Source: Cytophagales bacterium (GTDB lineage: Bacteria; Bacteroidota; Bacteroidia; Cytophagales; Cyclobacteriaceae). Taken from it: a stretch of DNA of 64,000 nucleotides. The notes under the pieces are model-generated. The model was not told the DNA's origin, searched no databases, and was given only the letters and a program-made list of their open reading frames with translations. Location of the stretch: NCBI GenBank assembly GCA_022360015.1, contig JAKSDQ010000244.1, forward strand, positions 1 through 64,000, in the 5' to 3' direction. Positions 15,885 through 24,383 of this stretch are shown here, in pieces (the first letter of the stretch is position 1; each line of letters starts with the position of its first letter). The position numbers and the translations under genes are program-made.

Positions 15885-18764
15885 TCATTCAGGCACCCTT
15901 GGCCTGGCTTTCACTGTTTCTACCCAATGCTTTGCTTCCACGCCGGTAAAGTGCTTAATCTGGTGCCTGCAACTAAAACCGCAGGCCACAATCGTATGAT
16001 CGGCTTTCAGCTCATTTATAGCGGGGAACAAAACCGAAGCTCCAATTTTTTCCGAAAGGTCATAGTGTTCCTTTTCGTAACCAAAAGAGCCTGCCATACC
16101 ACAACATCCCGATGGTATTTCCATAGCTGTGCCCCCTGTTTTATCATAAACAGCCATCATGGCACCTGTTCCATATAATGCTTTCTGATGGCAATGGCCA
16201 TGTACGGCAACCTGACTGGCTGTTGACTCAAAAACCACATCCAGTTCACCCGATGCAAGGGCCTGCGCAAGAAATACGTCGATCATCATTACTCCTTCTT
16301 TCAACTGCTTTCCCAACGTCTCGTCATCCAGCAGGTCCGGGAGATCATCGTTGAGCGCAGATGCACAGCCAGGTTCGCAAACTACAACTTTCAGCCCCTG
16401 GTCGAGGTATTTTTTCAGGGCTGTAGCCGTTTTCTCCCCTTCCTGCCGGGCCTCTCTCAAAAACCCATGTGATATCCTGGGGCGCTGGCAACAACCTGCA
16501 TTGGCAATGATCACCTCATAACCGCACGAGTTCAGCAATTGCAAAGCGGATCTGCCGATTTCCGGTTCGTGAAAGTTAAGATAGGTATCCGCAAACAATA
16601 CCACTTTCCTGTTACCCCGGTTTTGCCCGTTAACATTTTTTTTGACCCAATGCATAAAAGGTTTGCTGGCATAGGCCGGTAACGTTCTTCTTTTGTCAAA
16701 TCCCGCCAGCTTTTCGAGTATAACACGAAACAGACCGGTGCGTTGTATTATGTTGACAACACCTGCTTTCCAACCACCGATTTTAGCAGCCATTTTTGTA
16801 GAATCCCTGATTAGCCTGTCCCTCAGGGTGGTGCCATGGCTGTCATAATATATCTGCAATGTATCACTTTTCATTTTGGCCATATCTACATTGCTGGGAC
16901 ATTCGGATTTGCAGGCCTTGCAGGACAGGCAAAGATCCATCACCTCATGCAGCCGTTCACTCGCCAGCCCCGCATCATCGAATTGATTGGACATAGCCAT
17001 CCTCAAAGCATTGGCCCTGCCACGGGTGGAATGTTCTTCATCACGTGTGGCTTTAAAGCTCGGGCACATCGTACCGCCTAATAATTTCCTGCATTCCCCC
17101 ACTCCCGTACACATGTGTACCGATCCTGCGAATCCGTTTTCTTCACGGTAATGATAGGCTGTTTTAACAGGTTCATCTTTGTACTGAGCCCCATAGCGAA
17201 GGTTTTCCTGAATACCCTGAGCCTCCACAATTTTTCCGGGATTCATCAGGTTATCAGGATCGAACAGTTGTTTTACCTGCAGGAAGGCCCCATAAAGTTG
17301 TTTCCCAAAAAAAGCCTGATTGTAGGCACTTCTTACCAAACCATCTCCATGTTCGCCACTCCATGAACCTCCATACTCCACCACTAGCCTGAAGGCATCG
17401 TCTGCAATATTTTTCAACTTTTCTATGTCCTCTTCCTGCCGCAGGTCCAGAATAGGCCGTACATGGATCACTCCAACGCTCGCGTGAGCATACATAGCAG
17501 CTTCAGCTCCGTGCTTTTTACATACTTTTAACACCCGGTCGATGTATTCCGGCAAATTTTCCTGCGGAATACCAGCATCTTCTATAAAAGGCAGCGGTTT
17601 CTTTTCACCCTTCAGACCAAGCATCAAACCCAGTCCTTTTTTTCGCACCACCCATACATCATCATAAGGTTTACCCTCAGGAAATAGCGGATAGGCATAC
17701 CCGAGCCCTTTCGCCTTTTGATCCGCAATCATAGCTTCTGCCCGACTCATTACCTCTTCCCGTGTTTCCCCGTAGAATTCCACAATCAGTATGGCTTCGG
17801 GATCGCCTTCTATAAAATGGCAATGCCGTTGGGTAGTAAGATTCTTTTTGCTCAGGGTTATCACAGTGTCATCCAGAATCTCTACCGCTGAAGGCTTAAA
17901 TTCAAGTATTGGCGCCACTGCTCCTATGGCCTCTAATAGCCGGGCATAGTGGACAACACAAACGGATTTAAACTTTGGTAAGGGCTCAAGGTTAAGCTTA
18001 AATTCCAGCGATGTGGCCAGCGTCCCCTCACTACCACAAATAAGCTTACTCAAATTCCAGTTACCATTATAAACAAACTCATCAAGGTTATAACCCCCGA
18101 CCCTTCTCATCACCTTGGGAAATTTTCGCTCGATTTCTTCCCTATGTGCTTCAATAATTTGTTGAAAGCCTGTATAAATCTCCTCCTCACGCTTTGTTCT
18201 TCCTTCATTTTTGTCGACTTCGTCTTTTGTAAGCTCCCTGAAATGCAAACCGGTACCATCTGCCAGCAAAACTTTGGCTTCAAGGACATGGTCTATCGTT
18301 TTGCCGTACAAGATACTTTTAGTGCCAGAGGAATTGTTGCCTACCATACCTCCTACATTGGCCCTGCTGCTGGTAGCCGGATCGGGGGCGAAATGCAACC
18401 CATGTGGTGCCAGGGCCGCGTTCAGGTCATCCCTTGCCATTCCCGGCTGTACCCTCACCCATCTGTCCTTCACGTTTAGCTGTATAATTTCCTGCATATA
18501 TTTGGAAAAATCCAATACCAATGATTCACCGACAGTTTGTCCGGCAAGGCTTGTCCCACCTCCCCTCGGTAGAATCGACACACGATGCTCCCTGGCTAGC
18601 GCCACCGCTGTTTTCACATCCTCCTCATCCTTGGGCAAAACAACCACCACAGGCCTGATTTGATAAATGCTGGCGTCTGTAGCATACATGCCCAATGAAT
18701 ATTCATCACTTAATACATCCCCTTTGATCCGGTGCGCCAATGCTGTTATTAAATCCTTACTCAT
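15885..18764 (-). CDS. FAD-linked oxidase / Fe-S dehydrogenase fusion (GlcD-GlcF or YdiJ type)
   Basis: The 959-residue protein fuses a VAO-type FAD-binding domain (residues about 35-175; ILPRGGGTSLAGQTVG, NNSSGTKSILYGKT), a FAD-oxidase C-terminal domain (about 210-540; MYAHASVGVIHVRPILDLR, SGEHGDG), two 4Fe-4S sites (CTGVGECRKLLGGTMCPS and CLSCKACKSECPS) and a CCG-type C-terminus (EPGCASAL, HGHCHQKAL, SGCCGMAGSFGYE). This layout fits membrane-associated dehydrogenases of D-2-hydroxy acids such as D-lactate, glycolate or 2-hydroxyglutarate; which one cannot be told. It is a single gene with no partner lactate genes nearby. Confidence 0.85.
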   Translation of the reverse strand: MSKDLITALAHRIKGDVLSDEYSLGMYATDASIYQIRPVVVVLPKDEEDVKTAVALAREHRVSILPRGGGTSLAGQTVGESLVLDFSKYMQEIIQLNVKDRWVRVQPGMARDDLNAALAPHGLHFAPDPATSSRANVGGMVGNNSSGTKSILYGKTIDHVLEAKVLLADGTGLHFRELTKDEVDKNEGRTKREEEIYTGFQQIIEAHREEIERKFPKVMRRVGGYNLDEFVYNGNWNLSKLICGSEGTLATSLEFKLNLEPLPKFKSVCVVHYARLLEAIGAVAPILEFKPSAVEILDDTVITLSKKNLTTQRHCHFIEGDPEAILIVEFYGETREEVMSRAEAMIADQKAKGLGYAYPLFPEGKPYDDVWVVRKKGLGLMLGLKGEKKPLPFIEDAGIPQENLPEYIDRVLKVCKKHGAEAAMYAHASVGVIHVRPILDLRQEEDIEKLKNIADDAFRLVVEYGGSWSGEHGDGLVRSAYNQAFFGKQLYGAFLQVKQLFDPDNLMNPGKIVEAQGIQENLRYGAQYKDEPVKTAYHYREENGFAGSVHMCTGVGECRKLLGGTMCPSFKATRDEEHSTRGRANALRMAMSNQFDDAGLASERLHEVMDLCLSCKACKSECPSNVDMAKMKSDTLQIYYDSHGTTLRDRLIRDSTKMAAKIGGWKAGVVNIIQRTGLFRVILEKLAGFDKRRTLPAYASKPFMHWVKKNVNGQNRGNRKVVLFADTYLNFHEPEIGRSALQLLNSCGYEVIIANAGCCQRPRISHGFLREARQEGEKTATALKKYLDQGLKVVVCEPGCASALNDDLPDLLDDETLGKQLKEGVMMIDVFLAQALASGELDVVFESTASQVAVHGHCHQKALYGTGAMMAVYDKTGGTAMEIPSGCCGMAGSFGYEKEHYDLSEKIGASVLFPAINELKADHTIVACGFSCRHQIKHFTGVEAKHWVETVKARPRVPE

Positions 18765-19184
18765 AAATGAAATGAATTTAAGATTTCCAGTTTAGTTTTC
18801 AGTTAGACCCGCCCCTCTGTCCAATAAGGTGACAACTTCAGATTCACCACTGTTTGCTTATCAGCCATCGCCCCACCCCACAATCTTCTATAAATTTAGC
18901 GGATAAATTATTGATCTGGTATTAAAACCGGGTTTTAGCACGAAAAAGATTCGTCATTTACGAGGCTAACGCGAAAACAGGTAGTAGGTTTGTAATAAAA
19001 AATATTCGGATTTTATTCAATATTTTATTAGTGAGCAGATGTCGGTTGTTGGATAATAGGTTCATTCATCCGGAGTTCAAAGTAACGGTTTTTACCCTTA
19101 TTCGTTTGGACAGCAAATCCAACATGGCTGAATAGATTAATTCAAATGGAAATTAATTTTTTTTACTACTACTTAAATTTAGTT
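18765..19184. other. Intergenic region, no gene seen
   Basis: About 420 bases of AT-rich DNA between two minus-strand genes. The left part should carry the promoter of the FAD-linked dehydrogenase. I find no hairpin with a T-run and no coding frame. Confidence 0.5.
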
Positions 19185-19565
19185 TCATTTACAAAAGGAT
19201 CTATCCACATAAGTTTTGTTACCATTAGAATTTATATAATAGCAACCACCCCTTGGGCCACGAATATAAGATCTGCTAGGATAGTGCCTTTTTCTACTTG
19301 ATGAATAAGATGAAGATTTTGAATGAGAGTTCTGATTGGGTTTACTATAGTTTTTTTTCGTCGTTATTACATTATTTTTTCTTTCACTTTTAATCAGTCT
19401 TAAATCATCGTTCATAATAATCGAACCAAAGCTCATAAAACCAACTATACCATTATATTGTACTTTAAAATAGGGAGACTTGAAATCAGAAAATACTAAT
19501 ATCGAACTACATGAAGGGATTTCAGCAACAACCTCTCCGAAAATTGAAGGTTCCTTGCGTACCAC
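19185..19565 (-). CDS. SH3-like protein with PBCV-type basic adaptor tail, N-terminus possibly lost
   Basis: From GTG 19565 the frame encodes 126 residues. Residues 1-60 match the second half of a bacterial SH3-like domain (VRKEPSIFGEVVAEIPS...). A Ser/Lys/Arg-rich linker follows, then RGPRGGCYYINSNGNKTYVD, a motif of the PBCV-specific basic adaptor family common in Bacteroidota exported proteins. The usual signal peptide and first SH3 strand are absent; codons just upstream (KFTIITLSCLLKV) are hydrophobic but lack an ATG. It may therefore be a truncated gene or use an unusual start. Confidence 0.5.
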   Translation of the reverse strand: MVRKEPSIFGEVVAEIPSCSSILVFSDFKSPYFKVQYNGIVGFMSFGSIIMNDDLRLIKSERKNNVITTKKNYSKPNQNSHSKSSSYSSSRKRHYPSRSYIRGPRGGCYYINSNGNKTYVDRSFCK

Positions 19566-19610
19566 CTTTAGAAGGCAACTTAATGTAATTATGGTAAACT
19601 TACAATAGAA

Positions 19611-20099
19611 TTAAAAAGCCGTCAGCGTTTTTTCTACATGAGCTAAGAAACCTGAGGCGCCATCCTTTTTATACTCGGTACGAAGCAACACATTTTCGTT
19701 TTTGTCGATCACCAGTACCAGCGGAAAGTGGCTTTGATTATTAAACTTTTCCGCCAGGATCTTATTGTGTTTGGCCTGCTCGACGTTAAGAAGGTTCTTT
19801 TTGTGTTTAGGAAAATCCAACCTTAACAAAATCAGGTTTTCTTTGGCGAATGATTTAAATGCTTCTTGCTCAAATACATCCCTGGACAATTCGATGCTGG
19901 GTCTGCTCCAGTCAGAACCTGAGAAAAATATTAAAATGTGTTTGTTTTCTACCTTCGCCTTGTTTTTGGCCAGCATATAATCTGTCATCCAAATGTTCCC
20001 CTTAGAGATGGTCTCGGTAGACGGACGGTTGCTGATGTAAATTAATAATATGGCAATCAAGCCGAGTATCTTGAGTACCAGTTTTCCCTTACGATCCAT
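19611..20099 (-). CDS. Thioredoxin-like protein lacking the redox cysteines
   Basis: The 162-residue protein has an N-terminal membrane or signal helix (LVLKILGLIAILLIYIS) and a thioredoxin fold of the Thioredoxin_7/DUF255-like kind (HILIFFSGSDWSRPSIELSR, with FPLVLVIDKNENVL near the cis-Pro region). In homologues this motif is normally SGSDWCxxC, but here both cysteines are serines (residues 65 and 68). It is therefore unlikely to be a disulphide reductase; it may act as a chaperone-like or binding protein. It lies just upstream of the SH3-like gene on the same strand. Confidence 0.75.
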   Translation of the reverse strand: MDRKGKLVLKILGLIAILLIYISNRPSTETISKGNIWMTDYMLAKNKAKVENKHILIFFSGSDWSRPSIELSRDVFEQEAFKSFAKENLILLRLDFPKHKKNLLNVEQAKHNKILAEKFNNQSHFPLVLVIDKNENVLLRTEYKKDGASGFLAHVEKTLTAF

Positions 20100-20246
20100 G
20101 AGTCAGTTTCCCTTTGGTTGTTTGCGATTAAAATCAACGCAAGAATAATATCTGAAAACGGAATAAGCAATTATTTTACATCAATAATTCATTTTTATTT
20201 ATATTTATCTTGTCAAATGCGCGTTTACCCTATAAAAGTTAATCAA

Positions 20247-20495
20247 ATGTCACCTCCTTTGTTTAATAGTATGTCATTAAACGAAAAAATCAACCTGTTA
20301 TACAGGGAGGGAACTTTTATTGTCGCTATCAGATATTACCGCTACAAAATTAATCTGTACCTGCTGAATAATTTTTATGTGGAAGTATTTTACAATCACA
20401 AGCTGGATAAAATCGAGAAGATAGAACTACTTAAAATATCCAGCAAACGAATCAAATTTTACACCGATCAGATCCGTTTACCTGAAAACCTTTGA
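20247..20495 (+). CDS. Conserved small protein of unknown function
   Basis: The start is uncertain: ATG at 20217, 20247 and 20271 are all in frame. I use 20247 (MSPPLFNSMSLNEKINLLYR). The 82-residue product is rich in Tyr, Ile and Lys with alternating strands (FIVAIRYYRYKINLYLLNNFYVEVFYN), suggesting a small beta-sheet protein. Short proteins of this sort (LNEKINLLYREGTFIVAIRY...) seem common in Cytophagales, but I cannot name a function. It converges on coaE with 5 bp between them. Confidence 0.6.
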   Translation: MSPPLFNSMSLNEKINLLYREGTFIVAIRYYRYKINLYLLNNFYVEVFYNHKLDKIEKIELLKISSKRIKFYTDQIRLPENL

Positions 20496-20500
20496 AATTT

Positions 20501-21121
20501 CTATTCAACCTGCTCAGGCGCCATGGCGAGAAATTGTTCATGCAGCTTTAGTACCTGCGGCATCACCAGGGTGCGGTCATCATTGATTATGGTATAATCT
20601 GCCATTTCCCTTCTTTGCCGGTCGCTGAATTGACTGGCCATGATTGCGTCGATGTCTTTGGTTTCCCGGTGTGGATCTCTTAATAATACCCTTCTTTTGC
20701 GCAGTGTGGCCGGGGCATCTACATTGATGACTTTATCTAATTCTTTGTAAGAGCCAGCCTCAAACAACAAAGCAGCTTCCTTGATTAAATAGGGGGATCC
20801 GTTATTTTTTTTTACCCACAATGCAAAATCTTCCCCTACCCTAGGGTGGACCAATCCATTTAACAGGCGGCGCTTTTCTTCATTGTCAAAAACAACTGAA
20901 GCCAGAAAAGCGCTGTTGATAATATTGTCTTCCAGATAAGCATCCGTGCCAAAGTGTTTTTTAATCGCTTCTATCAGCACCCGGTCATGCGCCATTAACC
21001 ATTTGGCCCGTTCGTCGGCGTTATAAACTGGCATTCCAAGGGATTGAAAAACCCTGCATATCATGCTTTTACCAGCACCAATCCCGCCAGTTACGCCGAT
21101 CAAAAGGGGATCATTTTCCAT
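20501..21121 (-). CDS. coaE: Dephospho-CoA kinase
   Basis: The 206-residue enzyme phosphorylates the 3'-hydroxyl of dephospho-CoA, the last step of CoA synthesis in the cytosol. It shows the P-loop GVTGGIGAGKS at residues 9-19, the NADERAKWL motif, GLVHPRV and the ADYTIIND C-terminal pattern of the family. Its length is normal. Its start overlaps the end of the YbbR-like gene by 11 bp, so it is the last gene of the housekeeping run. Confidence 0.95.
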   Translation of the reverse strand: MENDPLLIGVTGGIGAGKSMICRVFQSLGMPVYNADERAKWLMAHDRVLIEAIKKHFGTDAYLEDNIINSAFLASVVFDNEEKRRLLNGLVHPRVGEDFALWVKKNNGSPYLIKEAALLFEAGSYKELDKVINVDAPATLRKRRVLLRDPHRETKDIDAIMASQFSDRQRREMADYTIINDDRTLVMPQVLKLHEQFLAMAPEQVE

Positions 21122-22091
21122 AACTTACCTTGATAGACCGGGGTGAAAAATTTACATCTGTCACGTGATCGGACAAGATTTCTAATTCCAGTAATATGGT
21201 GGAATCATTGGCGCTGATAGCAGAAAAATCGGCAGTTACCCGGAATTGGCTTCCGTTGATTTGTCCCTGGTTTTCCAGCACCGCCATATAGTCAATGTTG
21301 ACCGTCGAGTCGCTGACAGTCAAATTGGGCTGGTCCGGAAATTTTATCCATTCAATAGGCACCCGGCTTTCTTTTCTAACAAATTCCGATACCTTGAAAT
21401 TTAAAGATACCTTTTCAGGGTAATAGGTAACAAGCGGTAATTCCAGGACATTGGCATCGATTCTGTCATTAAATTCCGAGTCAATGTCATCTTCGTCAAT
21501 TTCCAGCTCCATCCTGGCCGGCAGGTCATCGATAATGGACTTGGGCCCTGCAATTAAAACGGAGTCCGGTCTGATGCGTATCTGCGTGGTGATCCGGTGG
21601 TGATCCTCAAGGCCTATACGCAAACTGTCAACAAATACCCTAAGTTTTTTACTTATCCTTCTTTCGATATTGATAAATAAAGTATCATCAACTATATAGT
21701 TTACTTTCAGATCACTTAACTGTGGTTCTATGATGGGCAAAAGAGAGCCCCTGGTGAGAAATTTGGTATCTACCGGCGCGGAAAGTTCAATTTTGATCGG
21801 TTCGTAATTAAACCAAAAAGTTTTTCTGAATAATATCCATCCCCTGCCTGAGACATCTATGGCAATCCTCTCCGGTGGTGATTTTACAATGATCAGGCTA
21901 TCATTGGGATTATTGAAGTTAAACCTGATCGGATAATCAATGACTGTCGTATAGTCATTTTTGTTCAATGCATTAAAAAACCAGAATGTAGTGGCAGCAA
22001 TCACACAAAGTACTACCACCTTCCAGTCTTTGGTATTTTCGGTTGTAAGTGATCCCCCCAGCCAATTAATTATTTTTTTTATTGTTTCCAA
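21111..22091 (-). CDS. YbbR-like domain protein
   Basis: The 326-residue protein has one N-terminal membrane helix (VVVLCVIAATTFWFFNAL, about 25-42) followed by two to three YbbR-like repeats (for example DDTLFINIERRISKKLRV, and PDSVLIAGPKSIIDDL, a YbbR hallmark). YbbR/CdaR proteins in Firmicutes regulate diadenylate cyclase CdaA. No cdaA is present here, so that role is only an analogy. It sits between yajC and coaE, an order widely kept in Bacteroidota. Confidence 0.8.
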   Translation of the reverse strand: METIKKIINWLGGSLTTENTKDWKVVVLCVIAATTFWFFNALNKNDYTTVIDYPIRFNFNNPNDSLIIVKSPPERIAIDVSGRGWILFRKTFWFNYEPIKIELSAPVDTKFLTRGSLLPIIEPQLSDLKVNYIVDDTLFINIERRISKKLRVFVDSLRIGLEDHHRITTQIRIRPDSVLIAGPKSIIDDLPARMELEIDEDDIDSEFNDRIDANVLELPLVTYYPEKVSLNFKVSEFVRKESRVPIEWIKFPDQPNLTVSDSTVNIDYMAVLENQGQINGSQFRVTADFSAISANDSTILLELEILSDHVTDVNFSPRSIKVSYGK

Positions 22092-22105
22092 AGGGGTATT
22101 TCCAA

Positions 22106-22426
22106 TTAAGTTTTCTTAGCGTAAGTCTTGCTGTTTTCAAAGGAAATTGAAGACTTATCGAATTTGATTTTTGCCCCTTTATCCACCTCAATGATGACAA
22201 AATCTTTCTCTATGGCGAATACTTTTCCATGCATACCGCCAATGGTAACGACATTATCGCCCTTTTTAACTGTTTCAAGAAAGTTTTTCTGATCCTTCTG
22301 TTTTTTTTGCTGGGGCCTCAGCATAAAAAAATAGAAGATCAGGATAATACCGCCAAAAAGAATAGCGTTTCCCATCCAGGCGTTTGGCCCGCCCGATGAG
22401 CTTTGCAACAAAATATAGGTTAACAT
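22106..22426 (-). CDS. yajC: Sec translocon accessory subunit YajC
   Basis: The 106-residue protein has a single N-terminal membrane helix (ILFGGIILIFYFFMLRPQQKK) followed by the YajC signature QKNFLETVKKGDNVVTIGG and a small beta domain. YajC associates with SecDF at the inner membrane during protein export. Gene order and strand match the surrounding minus-strand run. Confidence 0.95.
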   Translation of the reverse strand: MLTYILLQSSSGGPNAWMGNAILFGGIILIFYFFMLRPQQKKQKDQKNFLETVKKGDNVVTIGGMHGKVFAIEKDFVIIEVDKGAKIKFDKSSISFENSKTYAKKT

Positions 22427-22443
22427 AGGTAGTTTGTTTTGTA

Positions 22444-22995
22444 TTATTTTCTGACAGGTCCGTCCGGTAATTCCTGTTTAGGGTTAACCGTACCTTTCAG
22501 TTTAATTCTGGTCACGTTAGGGTTAGTGTTGGCCCTGATTGTAATTACCGGGCTTTGAACTCCACTTTTATTTTTACTGTCAAACCGTACCCCGATTTCC
22601 CCTACACCGCCGACTGGAATGGGATCGGTGGGCTTTTTAGGAACGGTACATCCGCAAGAGGCTGTAGCACTTTGGATGACAAGCGGGGCTTCTCCGGTGT
22701 TGGTAAACTTGAATGTATGCTCAATAATCTTACCTGCCTCGATGGTTCCAAAATCATGTTCTTCTTCTTCAAAATCGAAAGCGCCCAGGGGCCCATCAGG
22801 GGTGGTTTCCGTATCTACGTTGGCTGCTAAAGTGGTAGGACTTTGGTTTTGCTGTGCGCTGCTACCCCCATTCTCCAGTTCCTTGATTCGCTCTTCTAAC
22901 GCCGCTATTTTCTCTTCTTGTTTGCTGTTGGTGCATGATGTCATTGCTGCTACGGCAAAAGTTACTAACACACCTATATTCATTAACTTTTTCAT
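22444..22995 (-). CDS. DUF1573 lipoprotein
   Basis: The start at ATG 22995 (MKKLMNIGVLVTFAVAAMTSC) gives a 183-residue lipoprotein with lipobox AMTSC; the upstream ATG at 23043 would bury the signal peptide. A short coiled coil (EEKIAALEERIKELEN) follows the anchor. DUF1573 is the last ~110 residues (EEEHDFGTIEAGKIIEHTF, SATASCGCTVPKKPTDPIPVGG). DUF1573 domains have an Ig-like fold and unknown function. It is common between yajC and nusB in Bacteroidota. Confidence 0.88.
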   Translation of the reverse strand: MKKLMNIGVLVTFAVAAMTSCTNSKQEEKIAALEERIKELENGGSSAQQNQSPTTLAANVDTETTPDGPLGAFDFEEEEHDFGTIEAGKIIEHTFKFTNTGEAPLVIQSATASCGCTVPKKPTDPIPVGGVGEIGVRFDSKNKSGVQSPVITIRANTNPNVTRIKLKGTVNPKQELPDGPVRK

Positions 22996-23062
22996 GATTT
23001 GAAATATTAATTTAACTTCGATTTTCTCTTTCGCTAATATCAAAATTAGCCATTAATAAACA

Positions 23063-24064
23063 TTATTTTAACTTTTTTATAATATTTTGAGTAAAATCAG
23101 TGGTACCGGCCCTGCCTCCCAGGTCAGCAGTACATTCGTCTCTGTTAGCGAGTGTACTGTCCAGTGCCGTACTGATAGTGTCATGATAATCAGTTAGCTT
23201 TAGGTAGTTAAGCATTAAAAGGGCAGATCGGATGACTGCCGTAGGGTTAGCAATATTTTTACCGGCAATATCGGGGGCCGAGCCGTGGACGGCTTCAAAT
23301 ATGGCGATATCATCTCCAATGTTGGCACCGGCGACAAGTCCCAGCCCGCCAACAAGTCCCGCACACAAATCGGATAAGATGTCTCCAAAAAGATTAGTGG
23401 TTACCACCACGTCAAATTGCTCGGGCTTGATCACCAGTTGCATACACATATTATCGATGATCTTATCATCAGTAACAATATCAGGATAATCTTTTGCGAC
23501 CTCCATGCCAGCATCCAGAAAGATTTTTCCAATGTGTTTTAGGATGTTGGCTTTGTGCACCAGGGTTACTTTTTTTCTTTGATTGTTTTTGGCGTAATCG
23601 AATGCCGCCCTGATGATCCGCATACTGCCATCTTTGGTAATCCTGGCAATAGAGTCTGCCATCTCCAGCCGTGGGTCATAGATTTCAAGGCCGGAATAGA
23701 GTCCTTCTGTATTTTCCCTGAATAATACCAAATCCACATCCTCGAACCGGGAATTTACACCCGGCGTACTTTTGCATGGCCTTAAATTTTGATAGAGGTC
23801 AAACATTTGCCTCAGTTGCACATTGATGCTTCTGAACCCTTCCTTCACCGGTGTGGTAATGGGGCCTTTTAAAGCCACCTTGTTGGTGTTGATAGAATCG
23901 ACCAGCGTCCCCGGAATAAGCTCTCCTGTCTCATCCAGGGCCGTTTGTCCGGCATTTTGTTCTTCCCACTGTACCGGAACCTTTGCCGCCTGAAAAATAT
24001 CCTTAACCGATTGAATTATTTCCGGACCTATGCCATCGCCCTTTATGAGCGTCACAGTCTTCAT
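23063..24064 (-). CDS. Isocitrate/isopropylmalate dehydrogenase family (probable NAD-dependent isocitrate dehydrogenase)
   Basis: The 333-residue enzyme has the start KTVTLIKGDGIGPEI, the substrate loop RENTEGLYSGLE, the catalytic Lys region VTLVHKANILKHIGKIF, the metal-site Asp motif NLFGDILSDLCAGLVGGLG and the cofactor region EAVHGSAPDIAGKNIANPTA. The short length and GLYSGLE loop favour an NAD-type isocitrate dehydrogenase over LeuB; homoisocitrate or tartrate dehydrogenases are less likely. The enzyme would feed the citric acid cycle. It sits between DUF1573 and ytxH genes. Confidence 0.85.
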   Translation of the reverse strand: MKTVTLIKGDGIGPEIIQSVKDIFQAAKVPVQWEEQNAGQTALDETGELIPGTLVDSINTNKVALKGPITTPVKEGFRSINVQLRQMFDLYQNLRPCKSTPGVNSRFEDVDLVLFRENTEGLYSGLEIYDPRLEMADSIARITKDGSMRIIRAAFDYAKNNQRKKVTLVHKANILKHIGKIFLDAGMEVAKDYPDIVTDDKIIDNMCMQLVIKPEQFDVVVTTNLFGDILSDLCAGLVGGLGLVAGANIGDDIAIFEAVHGSAPDIAGKNIANPTAVIRSALLMLNYLKLTDYHDTISTALDSTLANRDECTADLGGRAGTTDFTQNIIKKLK

Positions 24065-24067
24065 TAT

Positions 24068-24373
24068 CTAATCTTTATCCTCCCCTTTGATCTGGTCTAT
24101 CAGTTCATCTACATCATGTAGAAGTTTTTCTGCTTTTTCTTTTGCGTCACTCACAACTCTTTCTCCTTTACTCTTGGCCAGGGACTCAGCCTCGTGCCTG
24201 CCGTTGATAATGTCATCCAGAAGGTCTTCGAGCCTTTCTTTATATTTATCAAGGGTATATGACAACCGGTCTCTGGTATTGGACCCTTTATCGGGTGCAT
24301 AAAGTATACCCAACAAGGCGCCCGTTGTGGCCCCGGCTAAAAATGCTAAAAAGGTATTACTTGATCTGCTCAT
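24068..24373 (-). CDS. YtxH domain protein
   Basis: The 101-residue protein has an N-terminal Gly/Ala-rich membrane segment (FLAFLAGATTGALLGILYAPDKGSNTR), the YtxH hallmark, followed by a charged amphipathic helix. YtxH-like proteins are membrane-associated and of unclear function, often tied to stress. It lies 3 bp upstream of the isocitrate dehydrogenase stop-start boundary and just downstream of nusB, probably in one transcript. Confidence 0.85.
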   Translation of the reverse strand: MSRSSNTFLAFLAGATTGALLGILYAPDKGSNTRDRLSYTLDKYKERLEDLLDDIINGRHEAESLAKSKGERVVSDAKEKAEKLLHDVDELIDQIKGEDKD

Positions 24374-24383
24374 AGTATTTTAA

